DNA from: Sphingobacteriia bacterium
GTDB taxonomy: Bacteria > Bacteroidota > Bacteroidia > Chitinophagales > Chitinophagaceae
Assembly (NCBI GenBank): GCA_004294135.1
Contig: RDZY01000010.1
Location: 1-64,000, forward strand
Length of the DNA: 64,000 nt
Reading direction: 5' to 3'
The position numbers and the translations under genes are program-made. Of this stretch, positions 37,802 to 46,282 are shown piece by piece. The notes beneath the pieces are model-generated. The model did no database searches. It was not told the origin of the DNA and was given only the letters and a program-made list of their open reading frames with translations. Numbering within the stretch: position 1 is the stretch's first letter; the number at the start of each line of letters is the position of its first letter.

Positions 37802-39571
37802 ATGAACAATTTACATGCGGTTTGTTTGGCAATTTTAAGTTGCTGTGTGCTATCTGCATGCGGAAATAGGTCTAGTTCAACGACTTCAGTTAATCAAATA
37901 CAAACCAAGGAAGTCAAAATTAAAAAACCATCTATTGTTGCAAAGCTTAAAGAAAATTCTCAACTACCTGTTAAAGAAAGGATAGCACTTTATCATCAAC
38001 TCAAAGAAGAAAATTTAGAATTATATGATTTTGGCAATGAGACAGAATTAACGCTATACGGGTACTCGTTTTTATGGGAAAATAATTTAATTGATGCTAT
38101 TGCCATTTTCGAACTTGTTATTTCTGAATTTCCTAATTCGGCTAATGCTTATGACAGTATGGGTGAAGCATATCTTCAAGTAAAAGATAGCATTAAATCA
38201 CTTCAATATTATGAGAAATCATTGCTGATGAACCCTGATAATTTTTATGCAGAAGATGTGATTCAGAAAATTAAATTTCCAACTATTAAACCTTTAACCG
38301 CAAAAGAGAAGTTTTCAAAAGTCTATGACAAAAAAGATTATTTAGCAGATTTAGACCAATTAGGTCAAAAACTATTAGACGTTCATCCGCAAGCACTTAA
38401 ATTTATTACGAAAGAACAGTTTTGGAAAAATCTTGAAAGTAAAAAATCATTGATTACTGAAAAAACAACATACGGAGAATTTGCCTGGCATTGTAATGCC
38501 ATCATAGCAAGTATAGGTTGCTCACATACCGCTTCTTCTACGATGCAAAATGACTACCATGAGTTTTCCATATTACCTTTAGAAAACAGTTTTCCATTGC
38601 AAGTTAGATGGGTCAATAAGCAATTATTCGTAGTGAATGCCATGAATAATTCAGATAAAGTAAAGGTAAAAGATCAAATTTTGAGCATAAACGGCATTGA
38701 AACGGCAAAACTTATTTCTGATATTTCCGAACATATTGTTGCACAAGCCAATATTCAAACCTATAAAAATCACCATTTCAATGCCTATTTTGCTGCTTTA
38801 ATACCCTACGCATTAGGATTGCCAAAAATTTTTGAAATTGTTGTTAAAGAAAATAATGGTTCAATTAAATTGCACAAAGCCAAAGAAATGGCAACTGAAT
38901 TGTATAACCCTTCTATTAATAGCTGCTCAAATGATTTGTGTTTAGAAATTTTAGAGGGGAAAACAGCTGTTTTAACTATTTCGTCTTTTAATTACTATGA
39001 GTGGAACAATTATCCTGTCTTTAAATCTTTTCTTGATAGCAGTATGAAGGTTATCGAAAATAAAAAGATTGAAAATCTAATTATTGATGTGAGATACAAC
39101 AGAGGTGGTTCCCAACATCCAAGCATTTATTTGCTTCAATATCTCATGGATAAATCTTTTACTTATTACTCAAAGACGGAATCTGCAGGAAAAACAGATA
39201 AAACATACGGTGAAGAAATTTTTTATCCACTTGTAAATCGGTTTAAAGGAAAAGTTTATTTTATAATTGATGGAAATGGAAATTCTACCACTGGACATTT
39301 TATGAGTTTAGTGAAAGCACACAAATTAGGAACAATCATTGGCGAGGAGTTGGGTTCTAATCAATTCTGTACAGCTGGACAAACCTTATGTCGCTTGAAT
39401 CATACAAAATTAGTGATCTCGGTGGCAAATAATACGCATATATCTTCAGCCATAAAGTTGCCAAATGAAATTGGGATTCTCCCTGATTTTTTTGTAACAC
39501 AAAGCATAGATGACTATTTAAAAAAAGTTGATGCTGTGAAAAATTACACACTTAAACTTATTAGAAAATAA
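37802..39571 (+). CDS. Lipoprotein with TPR repeats and an S41-like peptidase domain
   Basis: 589 residues. Signal MNNLHAVCLAILSCCVLSAC with a lipobox Cys; two TPR-like repeats at about 90-155 (WENNLIDAIAIFELVISEFP, then YDSMGEAYLQVKDSIKSLQYY); a PDZ-like part (KVKVKDQILSINGIETAKL, about 290-310); and a C-terminal S41-like core (about 380-570). The core has LIIDVRYNRGGS, the likely nucleophile Ser in GNGNSTTGHFMS and the following GTIIGEELGSN. S41 enzymes are C-terminal processing proteases; here the Lys base is not obvious, so activity is uncertain. The next gene follows after 1 bp and is probably a functional partner. Confidence 0.8.
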   Translation: MNNLHAVCLAILSCCVLSACGNRSSSTTSVNQIQTKEVKIKKPSIVAKLKENSQLPVKERIALYHQLKEENLELYDFGNETELTLYGYSFLWENNLIDAIAIFELVISEFPNSANAYDSMGEAYLQVKDSIKSLQYYEKSLLMNPDNFYAEDVIQKIKFPTIKPLTAKEKFSKVYDKKDYLADLDQLGQKLLDVHPQALKFITKEQFWKNLESKKSLITEKTTYGEFAWHCNAIIASIGCSHTASSTMQNDYHEFSILPLENSFPLQVRWVNKQLFVVNAMNNSDKVKVKDQILSINGIETAKLISDISEHIVAQANIQTYKNHHFNAYFAALIPYALGLPKIFEIVVKENNGSIKLHKAKEMATELYNPSINSCSNDLCLEILEGKTAVLTISSFNYYEWNNYPVFKSFLDSSMKVIENKKIENLIIDVRYNRGGSQHPSIYLLQYLMDKSFTYYSKTESAGKTDKTYGEEIFYPLVNRFKGKVYFIIDGNGNSTTGHFMSLVKAHKLGTIIGEELGSNQFCTAGQTLCRLNHTKLVISVANNTHISSAIKLPNEIGILPDFFVTQSIDDYLKKVDAVKNYTLKLIRK

Positions 39572-39572
39572 T

Positions 39573-40205
39573 ATGAAATATTCCACAGTCATTTTATTTT
39601 TCTTTGTACCTCTAATCTCGTTTAGTCAAATCACAACAAATGAATTTGACCCTAAAAAATGGGAACCACCGTACAGTCTTGATTTTCCTATAGGTTGGGG
39701 CATTGAACGGTTCCTAATTCCGATTTCATTTGCTCCTAAAATTCCTTATATAGGAGTTGAGGACATTAGATTTACACCAGGTTGGGGAAAAGCAGAAAGT
39801 GCTGACTATTGGAGTTATGCTTTTTTATGGTATTTGGACGGACTGCAAAAGATAACTGCAAACATTGTTGAAAATAATTTAAAGAAATATTATTCCGGCC
39901 TTGTAAAGGCTATGCAGGTTCATAGTTCAGACAAAAAATCAATAACTGTCAGAACTATCATAAAAAAAGGAAAAACATTAAAAGGTGATTTAAAAACGTT
40001 TTATGGTTCAGTATATATGCTTGACTATATGGCTAACAAACCAATTGCCCTTTACTGCAAAGTTCATCTAAAATCTAGCTCAGGACAAAACAAAACTTTT
40101 ATATTTTACGAAATATCACCCAAAGACTATAGTCACGATGTATGGCAAAGCCTGGATATATTGTGGACAGACTTTAGCTGTAATAAGTCCTTGGAGGCAA
40201 AATAA
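39573..40205 (+). CDS. Exported protein of unknown function, paired with the S41-like gene
   Basis: 210 residues with a signal peptide (MKYSTVILFFFVPLISFSQ). The mature part begins FDPKKWEPPYSLDFPIGWGIERF and later has YIGVEDIRFTPGWGKAESADYWSYAFLWYLDG and a conserved-looking C-terminal SHDVWQSLDILWTDFSC. No domain recognised. It starts 1 bp after the S41-like lipoprotein gene, so they are co-transcribed, and a hairpin lies 15 bp after its stop. Confidence 0.7.
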   Translation: MKYSTVILFFFVPLISFSQITTNEFDPKKWEPPYSLDFPIGWGIERFLIPISFAPKIPYIGVEDIRFTPGWGKAESADYWSYAFLWYLDGLQKITANIVENNLKKYYSGLVKAMQVHSSDKKSITVRTIIKKGKTLKGDLKTFYGSVYMLDYMANKPIALYCKVHLKSSSGQNKTFIFYEISPKDYSHDVWQSLDILWTDFSCNKSLEAK

Positions 40206-40206
40206 A

Positions 40207-40239
40207 CTATACTCAATAACTAAGACTTCGTTGGGTGCG
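40207..40239. repeat. Near-direct repeat, copy A
   Basis: The segment reading CTATACTCAATAACTAAGAC and its continuation recurs with a two-base insertion and a few substitutions at 40601-40635, about 394 bp away. Copy B runs into the start codon of the DNA glycosylase gene. The space between copies contains no convincing gene. Confidence 0.6.
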
Positions 40240-40261
40240 TATTACCTACAATGAAGTCTTA
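40221..40261 (+). terminator. Hairpin downstream of the S41-like/unknown operon
   Basis: TAAGACTTC at 40221-40229 pairs with GAAGTCTTA at 40253-40261, and the stem can extend by a TTG/CAA triplet past one mismatch. The loop is long (about 16 nt) and no T-run follows directly, so it is a weak terminator or a transcript-stabilising 3' structure. Confidence 0.4.
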
Positions 40262-40600
40262 TGTTGAACGGAACCGGTAAATTATTGGGGTGGCGGATTC
40301 ATCCCTACCCACTATTTATACAGCAGCAGCAAGTTGTTTCTTTAGTAAATATTTTTCTGTTGGGCCTATTATGCCGAACAATTCAATGATGATGAGCTCA
40401 CCCGTTTTAACAAGGGAATTTATGCAGCATTGTTTTTATCCACTTAGCCTAAAAAATACGCTCACCCCTAATAATTGCTGTTTGCCACATTTATTGTAGA
40501 GGGGTTAATAATGTATTACCCTTTCTGAGAACAATCCAACCCATTGCAACTTCTAATATTGCCATAAAAATTCTTAACTTCAGTATCAAATTAAGATGAG
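40262..40600. other. Gene-free spacer between the two direct-repeat copies
   Basis: A 69-codon plus-strand frame (40290-40499) is present, but its composition does not look like protein and it has no leader or relatives I recognise. No tRNA, hairpin terminator or transposase remnant was seen. Confidence 0.4.
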
Positions 40601-40635
40601 CTATACACACAATAACTAAAACTTCTTTGGGTATG
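40601..40635. repeat. Near-direct repeat, copy B, overlapping the glycosylase start
   Basis: Copy of 40207-40239 with changes (ACACAC for ACTC, AAAACTTC for AAGACTTC). It covers the 32 bp before the ATG at 40633. Copy A may therefore be the remnant of a duplicated 5' region. Confidence 0.6.
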
Positions 40636-41229
40636 CAGAACTATATTGATCATTTACAAAAAGACAAGAAACTGGCTGCTATTTTGGGGACTGAAATACA
40701 CGAATTAAAGTACCAAAAAAATATACCCGTGCGCTTAATGGCCAGTATTATGAGCCAACAACTGAATACCAAAGTGGCCGCCGTAATTTTTAAACGATTT
40801 CTAGATTTGTACAAGGGCAAAGAACCCAGCCCACAGCAAGTATTAGATACACCCAATGAAATACTTAGGGCCATTGGTTTGAGTAATGCCAAAGTAGGAT
40901 ATGTGAAAAATGTAGCTGAATTTTGCTTATCGCAAGCCATAACTGATAAAAAGTTGATTGCACTATCTAATGAAGAAGTAATTGATTTATTGGTTCAGAT
41001 TAAGGGAGTAGGTAGGTGGACGGTGGAAATGCTGCTCATGTTTAGCCTCGGAAGGGAAGACGTATTTGCAGTAGACGACCTAGGCATACAACAGGCTATC
41101 TGCCGGCTCTATAAAGTAGATGCATCAGATAAAAAAGCCATGAAAGAAAAAATGGTGAAACTTTCCGCCAAATGGATTCCCTTCAGAACCTATGCCTGCT
41201 TGCATTTATGGAAATGGAAAGACAACTGA
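40633..41229 (+). CDS. AlkA-like DNA-3-methyladenine glycosylase (HhH-GPD)
   Basis: 198 residues from the ATG at 40633 (a TTG two codons earlier is less likely). N-terminal helices with MASIMSQQLNTKVAAVIFKRF are typical of the AlkA/MAG branch; the helix-hairpin-helix IKGVGRWTVEML starts near residue 123 and the VDDLGIQQAI segment (Asp148/149) gives the catalytic Asp. It excises alkylated purines in base-excision repair. No Fe-S cluster cysteines are present, as expected for AlkA. Its stop codon directly abuts the stop of the convergent ppc gene. Confidence 0.93.
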   Translation: MQNYIDHLQKDKKLAAILGTEIHELKYQKNIPVRLMASIMSQQLNTKVAAVIFKRFLDLYKGKEPSPQQVLDTPNEILRAIGLSNAKVGYVKNVAEFCLSQAITDKKLIALSNEEVIDLLVQIKGVGRWTVEMLLMFSLGREDVFAVDDLGIQQAICRLYKVDASDKKAMKEKMVKLSAKWIPFRTYACLHLWKWKDN

Positions 41230-43812
41230 TTATGCAGAATTACGTGCGGCATTGATGATGCCAAACATACTTCTGGTAACCAATTTTTCATAGTCTTTTC
41301 GCTGGTTCTCATTTAACTGTTTGTTATTCAGTTGATGCAGCGCATATTGCTGAATGGTGAGCAAGGGAAGCACAATTTTATCTCGCATTAAAATAGAATT
41401 TCTGCCCGATTGATCTTCTTCCATCAAACATTTATTACCAGAAAGCTCTAATACCAATTGTTCGGTAATATCAAATTCGGTTTTAATAAGCTGCCATATT
41501 TCGCCATACTCAGCATTGTCTTTAATATAAGCTGTGAGTGGGAAGAATGATTTCAGCATACTCATCATGCTGTTGTCAATCAAGGTTCTAAAGAAAAGTA
41601 CATTGTTGAAGAGTGCTTTTATTTCTTCCCATCTTCCTGCTTCTTTTAATTGTTTTAAAGCAGAGCCCACACCAAAATAACCGGGAACATTCTGCTTAAG
41701 CTGGCTCCAACTGCCCACAAAAGGGATGGCCCGAAGGTCCTCGAATCTTAACTTATCTGCATTGCCCCTTTTCCCCGGTCTACTGGCAATATTACTCTTG
41801 CTGTAATAGTTGAGGGGACTGAATTGCTGCATATAAGTCATGAACTGTGGATGCGCTTTAAAATTTTGGTACACATGGTGACTCACAGCTCCAAGTTCTG
41901 TAAGTAGTGCACGCTCTGATTCAGTAAGATTGGTTCTATTTTCTGCAAATACTGTGTTGCTGATACCTGCACTCAACAGTTGTTCTAAATTGTATTGAGC
42001 CGATTGCAATGTTCCAAAATTAGAAGTAATGGTTTGACCTTGAATCGTCAACTGAATCTCTTCATTTTCAATTTGATTACCCAGTGAGGCGTAAAATTTG
42101 TTGGTCTTTCCACCACCACGGGAAGGAGGGCCACCACGACCATCAAAAAATTTTACTTTGATACCATATTTTCTTGAGATGGAAGTGAGTTGTTCTTTTG
42201 CAGTATAAATACTCCAGTTGGCTTGTAAGTAGCCCCCATCTTTGGTTCCATCGCTGAAACCCAGCATAATGGTCTGCGATTTTTGTCGCTTCGCAATATG
42301 TTTTTGGTAAATAGGAAGTTGGTACAGAAATTCCATAATGCCTTCTGCCGCTTTTAAATCATCAATCGTTTCAAATAGCGGAACAATATCAACCGATAAC
42401 TGATTGGTATCCCAGCCACAAAGTTTGAAGAGCGTAAATACTTCAATTACATTCAGCGCTGACTGGCAGTTGCTGATAATATAGCGATGACAACCAGCTT
42501 CTCCATTGGTCTGTTGGATGCTGTTGATGGCAAAAATACTTTCAAGTGTGTCTTTTGAAATTTCTTCACTTACATTATTAAGTTCTACAACTGTATCAAT
42601 TGCAAGTAAGCAGTTGATTTTACCGCCCTCACTTAAAGTAGTATAGTTGTCGGGTAAAATACCTCCTTTTTTTTGATCGATTCTGGTGGCGTTGATATCT
42701 GCCAGTACTTTTGTGTGAATTCTGCTGTCTTGACGAATGTCTAATGAAGCAAACCAAGTACCAAATAAACGCACTTTATTCATCAAACTATCCAATCGTT
42801 TAATGTACAAGCCATGGTGCTGTTCATTCATTAAAACTTTAATGGCTTCCAGCTTTTGTAATAATTCGGTTTGCTGAATTCTTTTGTTTTCATTTGGCCT
42901 AAAAACATTTTCGTATAAAAGCTCTTCAAGCTGTGAAATCAATACGTCAACACCAGCAAAAGTCAACCTACGCTTAAGTTTCCTGATATCTCTGTAATAA
43001 CATACTATGATGGCACTTCGCAATGAAGCGGCCACTTTTAGGGTGGTAGCTGCATTCACAAAAGGATTGCCATCTCTATCACCACCTGGCCAAAAGCCGA
43101 GTTCAATAAAAGGATTATTATTTTCTTCGCCAGCCAGAATATCTTGTTGAATAAAATTGTAAATATTACCGATGGACTGGTAGAGAATATTTTCCAGGTA
43201 CCACATCAGGTTCACCGCTTCATCTAAAGGGGTGGGCTGCTTTTTATTAAAAAAAGGAGTAATCCCCAGTTGTTGAATGTATAAGTTGATGGTTTGGAAA
43301 TCGTTCTTGCCAATGGCTTCTCCTAAATCATGAATAATTCCCAATACACTGCCCGGATAAAATTGGGTAGGATGTGCAGTAAGCACCACTCGAACTTTAA
43401 AATGCTGTAACTTCTCTTTCAGCAGTGGAATCTTACCCTTGAAAAAAGCTTCATTGTACAAAGCTTTGAGACTTCCAGTGCCATTCAAATCGTTTACAGA
43501 ACTAAATGCTGCGTCTTCAATGGCATCAAAAAGTACTACTTGACGCTCAATATATTGAACGAATTTAAATAGACGATCTACCTTATCTGTCTCCGAAACC
43601 ACGCCAGTATGGCGAGAAAAAAACAGATCTATTATTTGCATTGGATCTTTCCCTTCTTGATAGCCTTCAACGCAAGACTGGAGTAATATGGGCAACAGTG
43701 CACCAACATTGGCTATACCAGAATAGGGAAGTGCAGCAAATAAGCTGTTGAAAATGGTGTATTTATCAGTTACATTCTGCCTAAACTGCTGAAGAGATGA
43801 TGAATTATTCAT
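41230..43812 (-). CDS. ppc: Phosphoenolpyruvate carboxylase
   Basis: 860 residues from the ATG at 43812. It makes oxaloacetate from PEP and bicarbonate, feeding the TCA cycle. Signatures: VVLTAHPTQFYPGSVL (catalytic His, normally TAHPTE), GFWPGGDRDGNPFV, LGFSDGTKDGGY, and FFDGRGGPPSRGGG, which keeps both Arg of the loop but replaces the usual S-I-G by P-P-S; then IPFVGSWSQLKQNVPGYFGVG and FFRTLIDNSMMSML. The very C-terminus ends RNSA instead of the common RNTG. This divergent type is usual in Bacteroidota and I see no loss of key residues. Confidence 0.94.
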   Translation of the reverse strand: MNNSSSLQQFRQNVTDKYTIFNSLFAALPYSGIANVGALLPILLQSCVEGYQEGKDPMQIIDLFFSRHTGVVSETDKVDRLFKFVQYIERQVVLFDAIEDAAFSSVNDLNGTGSLKALYNEAFFKGKIPLLKEKLQHFKVRVVLTAHPTQFYPGSVLGIIHDLGEAIGKNDFQTINLYIQQLGITPFFNKKQPTPLDEAVNLMWYLENILYQSIGNIYNFIQQDILAGEENNNPFIELGFWPGGDRDGNPFVNAATTLKVAASLRSAIIVCYYRDIRKLKRRLTFAGVDVLISQLEELLYENVFRPNENKRIQQTELLQKLEAIKVLMNEQHHGLYIKRLDSLMNKVRLFGTWFASLDIRQDSRIHTKVLADINATRIDQKKGGILPDNYTTLSEGGKINCLLAIDTVVELNNVSEEISKDTLESIFAINSIQQTNGEAGCHRYIISNCQSALNVIEVFTLFKLCGWDTNQLSVDIVPLFETIDDLKAAEGIMEFLYQLPIYQKHIAKRQKSQTIMLGFSDGTKDGGYLQANWSIYTAKEQLTSISRKYGIKVKFFDGRGGPPSRGGGKTNKFYASLGNQIENEEIQLTIQGQTITSNFGTLQSAQYNLEQLLSAGISNTVFAENRTNLTESERALLTELGAVSHHVYQNFKAHPQFMTYMQQFSPLNYYSKSNIASRPGKRGNADKLRFEDLRAIPFVGSWSQLKQNVPGYFGVGSALKQLKEAGRWEEIKALFNNVLFFRTLIDNSMMSMLKSFFPLTAYIKDNAEYGEIWQLIKTEFDITEQLVLELSGNKCLMEEDQSGRNSILMRDKIVLPLLTIQQYALHQLNNKQLNENQRKDYEKLVTRSMFGIINAARNSA

Positions 43813-43972
43813 TAGATTAAATATGCACAAATTACGATATTTTTAAGAAGGCGTAAAATAGATATTCAGTTGGCTATTCATCTGGTAAAAACCAATCAAA
43901 ATCAACACATAAAATAAGTATTGGTAGAAGATGCTTATTTTTAAACGATAAACAATTTTTTAATTCTCCCAG

Positions 43973-44518
43973 ATGTTTGTAGCAGACGAAGCAATTGTAT
44001 CGGGGTTTAAAGTAAGTGAAACAAAAGAACTTGCCTATACCAGCTTGGTAAAAAAATACCAAGAGCAACTCTATTGGCATATTAGAAGAATGGTAGTAGC
44101 ACACGAAGATACCAATGATGTTTTGCAGAATACTTTGATAAAAGTGTGGAAAGGGTTGGAAAATTTTCGAGCGGATAGTCAACTTTTTACTTGGCTATAC
44201 CGTATTGCTACCAATGAATGCCTTAGTTTTTTAGCGCAACAAAAAAGAAAAAGCAGCGATTCTTTTGAAGATATTGCTGCAGTATACAGTAATAAAGTAA
44301 AATCGGATCCTGATTTTGATGCCAATCGGCTGGAGTGGAAGCTGCAGTTGGCTATTCAGCACTTACCCGAAAAGCAAAAAATAGTATTTAATCTGCGCTA
44401 TTATGATGAAATGAGCTACCAAGAAATGAGCAAAGTATTGGGTACCAGTGAAGGGGCATTGAAGGCGAGCTATCACCATGCAGCAAAAAAAATAGAAGCA
44501 TTTATTATCAACAGTTAA
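43973..44518 (+). CDS. ECF-type RNA polymerase sigma factor
   Basis: 181 residues. Region 2: YTSLVKKYQEQLYWHIRRMV, HEDTNDVLQNTLIKVWKG and FTWLYRIATNECLSFL; region 4: HLPEKQKIVFNLRYYDEMSYQEMSKVLGTSEGALKASYHHA. It should direct transcription of a stress or envelope regulon. It is followed by an anti-sigma-like membrane gene and a Spy-like periplasmic protein gene, so it is probably regulated by envelope signals through that trio. A 142-bp leader separates it from the divergent ppc gene. Confidence 0.95.
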   Translation: MFVADEAIVSGFKVSETKELAYTSLVKKYQEQLYWHIRRMVVAHEDTNDVLQNTLIKVWKGLENFRADSQLFTWLYRIATNECLSFLAQQKRKSSDSFEDIAAVYSNKVKSDPDFDANRLEWKLQLAIQHLPEKQKIVFNLRYYDEMSYQEMSKVLGTSEGALKASYHHAAKKIEAFIINS

Positions 44519-44553
44519 ACCTATGGGTATTTCAACCGTCTAAAATCTTGATC

Positions 44554-45066
44554 ATGGAAAATAAAAACGAATTATCAGAAGAAAGGGAGCAGGATTTGCC
44601 TGTATTGGGAGCACTTAAAAAGACCATGCCCCAACTGGTTCCTGCTGGATATTTCAATGCCCTTCCCGAAATAATACTTTCCAAAGTGTTGGCTCAGACT
44701 ACTATAGAGGAAGTAAAAACGAAAAAAGTATTTTTTATGCGTAGTTGGATGCGTTATGCGGCGGCGGCTGTATTCATTGGGGTAGTATGTATAGCTGGAT
44801 ATTTTTTTAGCGTAAATCAATCAAAACCATCTTTTAATTACCAACAATATAGTAATAGTGATATTGCTAAAATACTTCCGACTGTATCTGATAATGACCT
44901 GCAAGTATATTTAAATATTTCAACTTCTATAGCAGGTGTAGAAAATACCATACAAAGCAATGAAGCATTAGAACCTGGAGACATTGTACTAGATCAGCTC
45001 TCCGATGAAGATTTGCTACAATACCTTAGTGAACAAAATAAACCAATTGTAAAAAAATCAAGTTAA
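44554..45066 (+). CDS. Putative membrane anti-sigma factor
   Basis: 170 residues from the ATG at 44554. Cytoplasmic N-terminus (about 1-65, with ELSEEREQDLPVLGALKKT and VPAGYFNALPE), one membrane helix (about 68-90: RYAAAAVFIGVVCIAGYFF), then a Ser/Asp-rich periplasmic tail ending in an acidic DQLSDEDLLQYL. The layout and position right after an ECF sigma gene indicate an anti-sigma regulator; no zinc-binding HxxxCxxC motif is present, so it is not a ZAS-type. Sequence alone does not prove sigma binding. Confidence 0.7.
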   Translation: MENKNELSEEREQDLPVLGALKKTMPQLVPAGYFNALPEIILSKVLAQTTIEEVKTKKVFFMRSWMRYAAAAVFIGVVCIAGYFFSVNQSKPSFNYQQYSNSDIAKILPTVSDNDLQVYLNISTSIAGVENTIQSNEALEPGDIVLDQLSDEDLLQYLSEQNKPIVKKSS

Positions 45067-45070
45067 TACC

Positions 45071-45496
45071 ATGCAAAAAAAATTCATATTATTACTGATC
45101 ACCGCTGGCATATTTTTATCTGCCATGGCACAGGAAATAGAAAAAAAGAAAGCCAATATAGAAGCGCTAAAAGCAGCTTATATTACCAAGCAATTAAACC
45201 TTAGCATTGAAGAAGCGCAGCAATTCTGGCCCTTACACAACCTTTATATGGCTGAATTAAAGAAAGCTAGAAAAGAGCGGATCAACAATGAGTTGGCCTT
45301 TGAAGAGCAGGCTTTGAATATTCGAAAAAAATACAACCTAGAATTTAAGAAAGTGTTGAATAGTGAAGAAAGGGTGAACAATATATTCAAGTCTGAAAGA
45401 AGCTTTAATATGATGCTTCATAAAGAACTTATGAACCGCAGAATGAATAACCCAGGTTCTAAAAGAAGAATGGATGAAGCCAATGAAAAGTATTAA
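45071..45496 (+). CDS. Spy/CpxP-like periplasmic helical protein
   Basis: 141 residues, signal peptide (MQKKFILLLITAGIFLSAMAQ) then an all-helical, highly charged mature part: AAYITKQLNLSIEEAQQFWPLHNLYM, KARKERINNELAFEEQ and EFKKVLNSEERVNNIFKSERSF. The LT/S-x-EEA-x-x-FWPL pattern is the Bacteroidota version of the Spy/CpxP (LTxxQ) family. Spy-like proteins act as periplasmic chaperones or sensors. It starts 4 bp after the anti-sigma gene, closing a sigma/anti-sigma/Spy operon. Confidence 0.8.
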   Translation: MQKKFILLLITAGIFLSAMAQEIEKKKANIEALKAAYITKQLNLSIEEAQQFWPLHNLYMAELKKARKERINNELAFEEQALNIRKKYNLEFKKVLNSEERVNNIFKSERSFNMMLHKELMNRRMNNPGSKRRMDEANEKY

Positions 45497-45514
45497 CTCA
45501 AACAGATTCTAGGT

Positions 45515-46270
45515 TTAAATGGGTAAACCATTATAAACGGGACTATTAATATCGTGGTAAAAAAGGAAGGACCATTTCTTATTGTTTCCTTCTTCCCACC
45601 ATTGCCGCCTGAGTTCCATACATTTTTTACCATCAAAATCGTATTTGGCTACAAACCTATTTTTCATTTGTTGTAATTGGGGCGCATCATCCCCACCAAA
45701 AAAGCAGGTTTTTTCATCTTCAACCAGCCAAAATACTTGGTGAAATTTACTGTGCGCTCCCGTAAGTTGGTAGTGTATATATCCATCAATAATTCCTTGG
45801 TCTTCTGCTAGCCAAACAACTTTGCTTAATTCTTCTAATAGTGCAAAGTCACTGTTAATATAAGAGGCCGAACCAATACCCATAGCATAATCAAATTCTC
45901 TTCGCTGTACATAATAAGTAGCGTAAGGAAAGGCAATCAATTGTTCGCCAGTAGCATCAGATTTAATGGTGATGCCACCAGCATGATCTTTGTGTAAGTG
46001 ACTCATTAATACTTTGGTAATCTGCGAAGGGTTGTAACCCACTTTTTCTAAATTATCATAAAGCTGTGGGGTGCCATCTGGTAAATTATATCCAAGCCCT
46101 GTATCAATTAACAGGATATCTTTTTTTGTGACAATTAAAAAGGGTTGAATTTCTACCAGTATACTGCCAGCAGGCCGATTACTAATCGGATTGTTGTCGG
46201 TATCAAATGGAACAAAAACCTTGGTTTTATCAATACTAAAACTACCTTCAGAAAGCGGAATGATTTCCAT
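45515..46270 (-). CDS. Metallo-beta-lactamase-fold hydrolase
   Basis: 251 residues with the zinc motif SHLHKDHAGG (H-x-H-x-D-H), LLIDTGLGYN before it, and later SKFHQVFWL, CFFGGDDAPQ and LFYHD carrying the remaining ligands. No signal peptide, so cytoplasmic. Substrate unknown; family members include lactonases and glyoxalase-like enzymes. It starts 12 bp after rodA and may be the tail of the pbp2-rodA operon, or it may simply be a read-through neighbour. Confidence 0.87.
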   Translation of the reverse strand: MEIIPLSEGSFSIDKTKVFVPFDTDNNPISNRPAGSILVEIQPFLIVTKKDILLIDTGLGYNLPDGTPQLYDNLEKVGYNPSQITKVLMSHLHKDHAGGITIKSDATGEQLIAFPYATYYVQRREFDYAMGIGSASYINSDFALLEELSKVVWLAEDQGIIDGYIHYQLTGAHSKFHQVFWLVEDEKTCFFGGDDAPQLQQMKNRFVAKYDFDGKKCMELRRQWWEEGNNKKWSFLFYHDINSPVYNGLPI

Positions 46271-46282
46271 AAATAAATAAGT

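Noticed and set aside
40290..40499. A 69-codon plus-strand frame in the spacer before the glycosylase gene.
   Set aside because: Composition is Ser/Pro/Cys/Met-rich with no recognisable domain or leader; most likely chance.
41230..43812. Possible loss of function in PEP carboxylase because of TAHPTQ and a GRGGPPSRGGG loop.
   Set aside because: The catalytic His and both loop Arg residues are present; the changes look like normal lineage variation.
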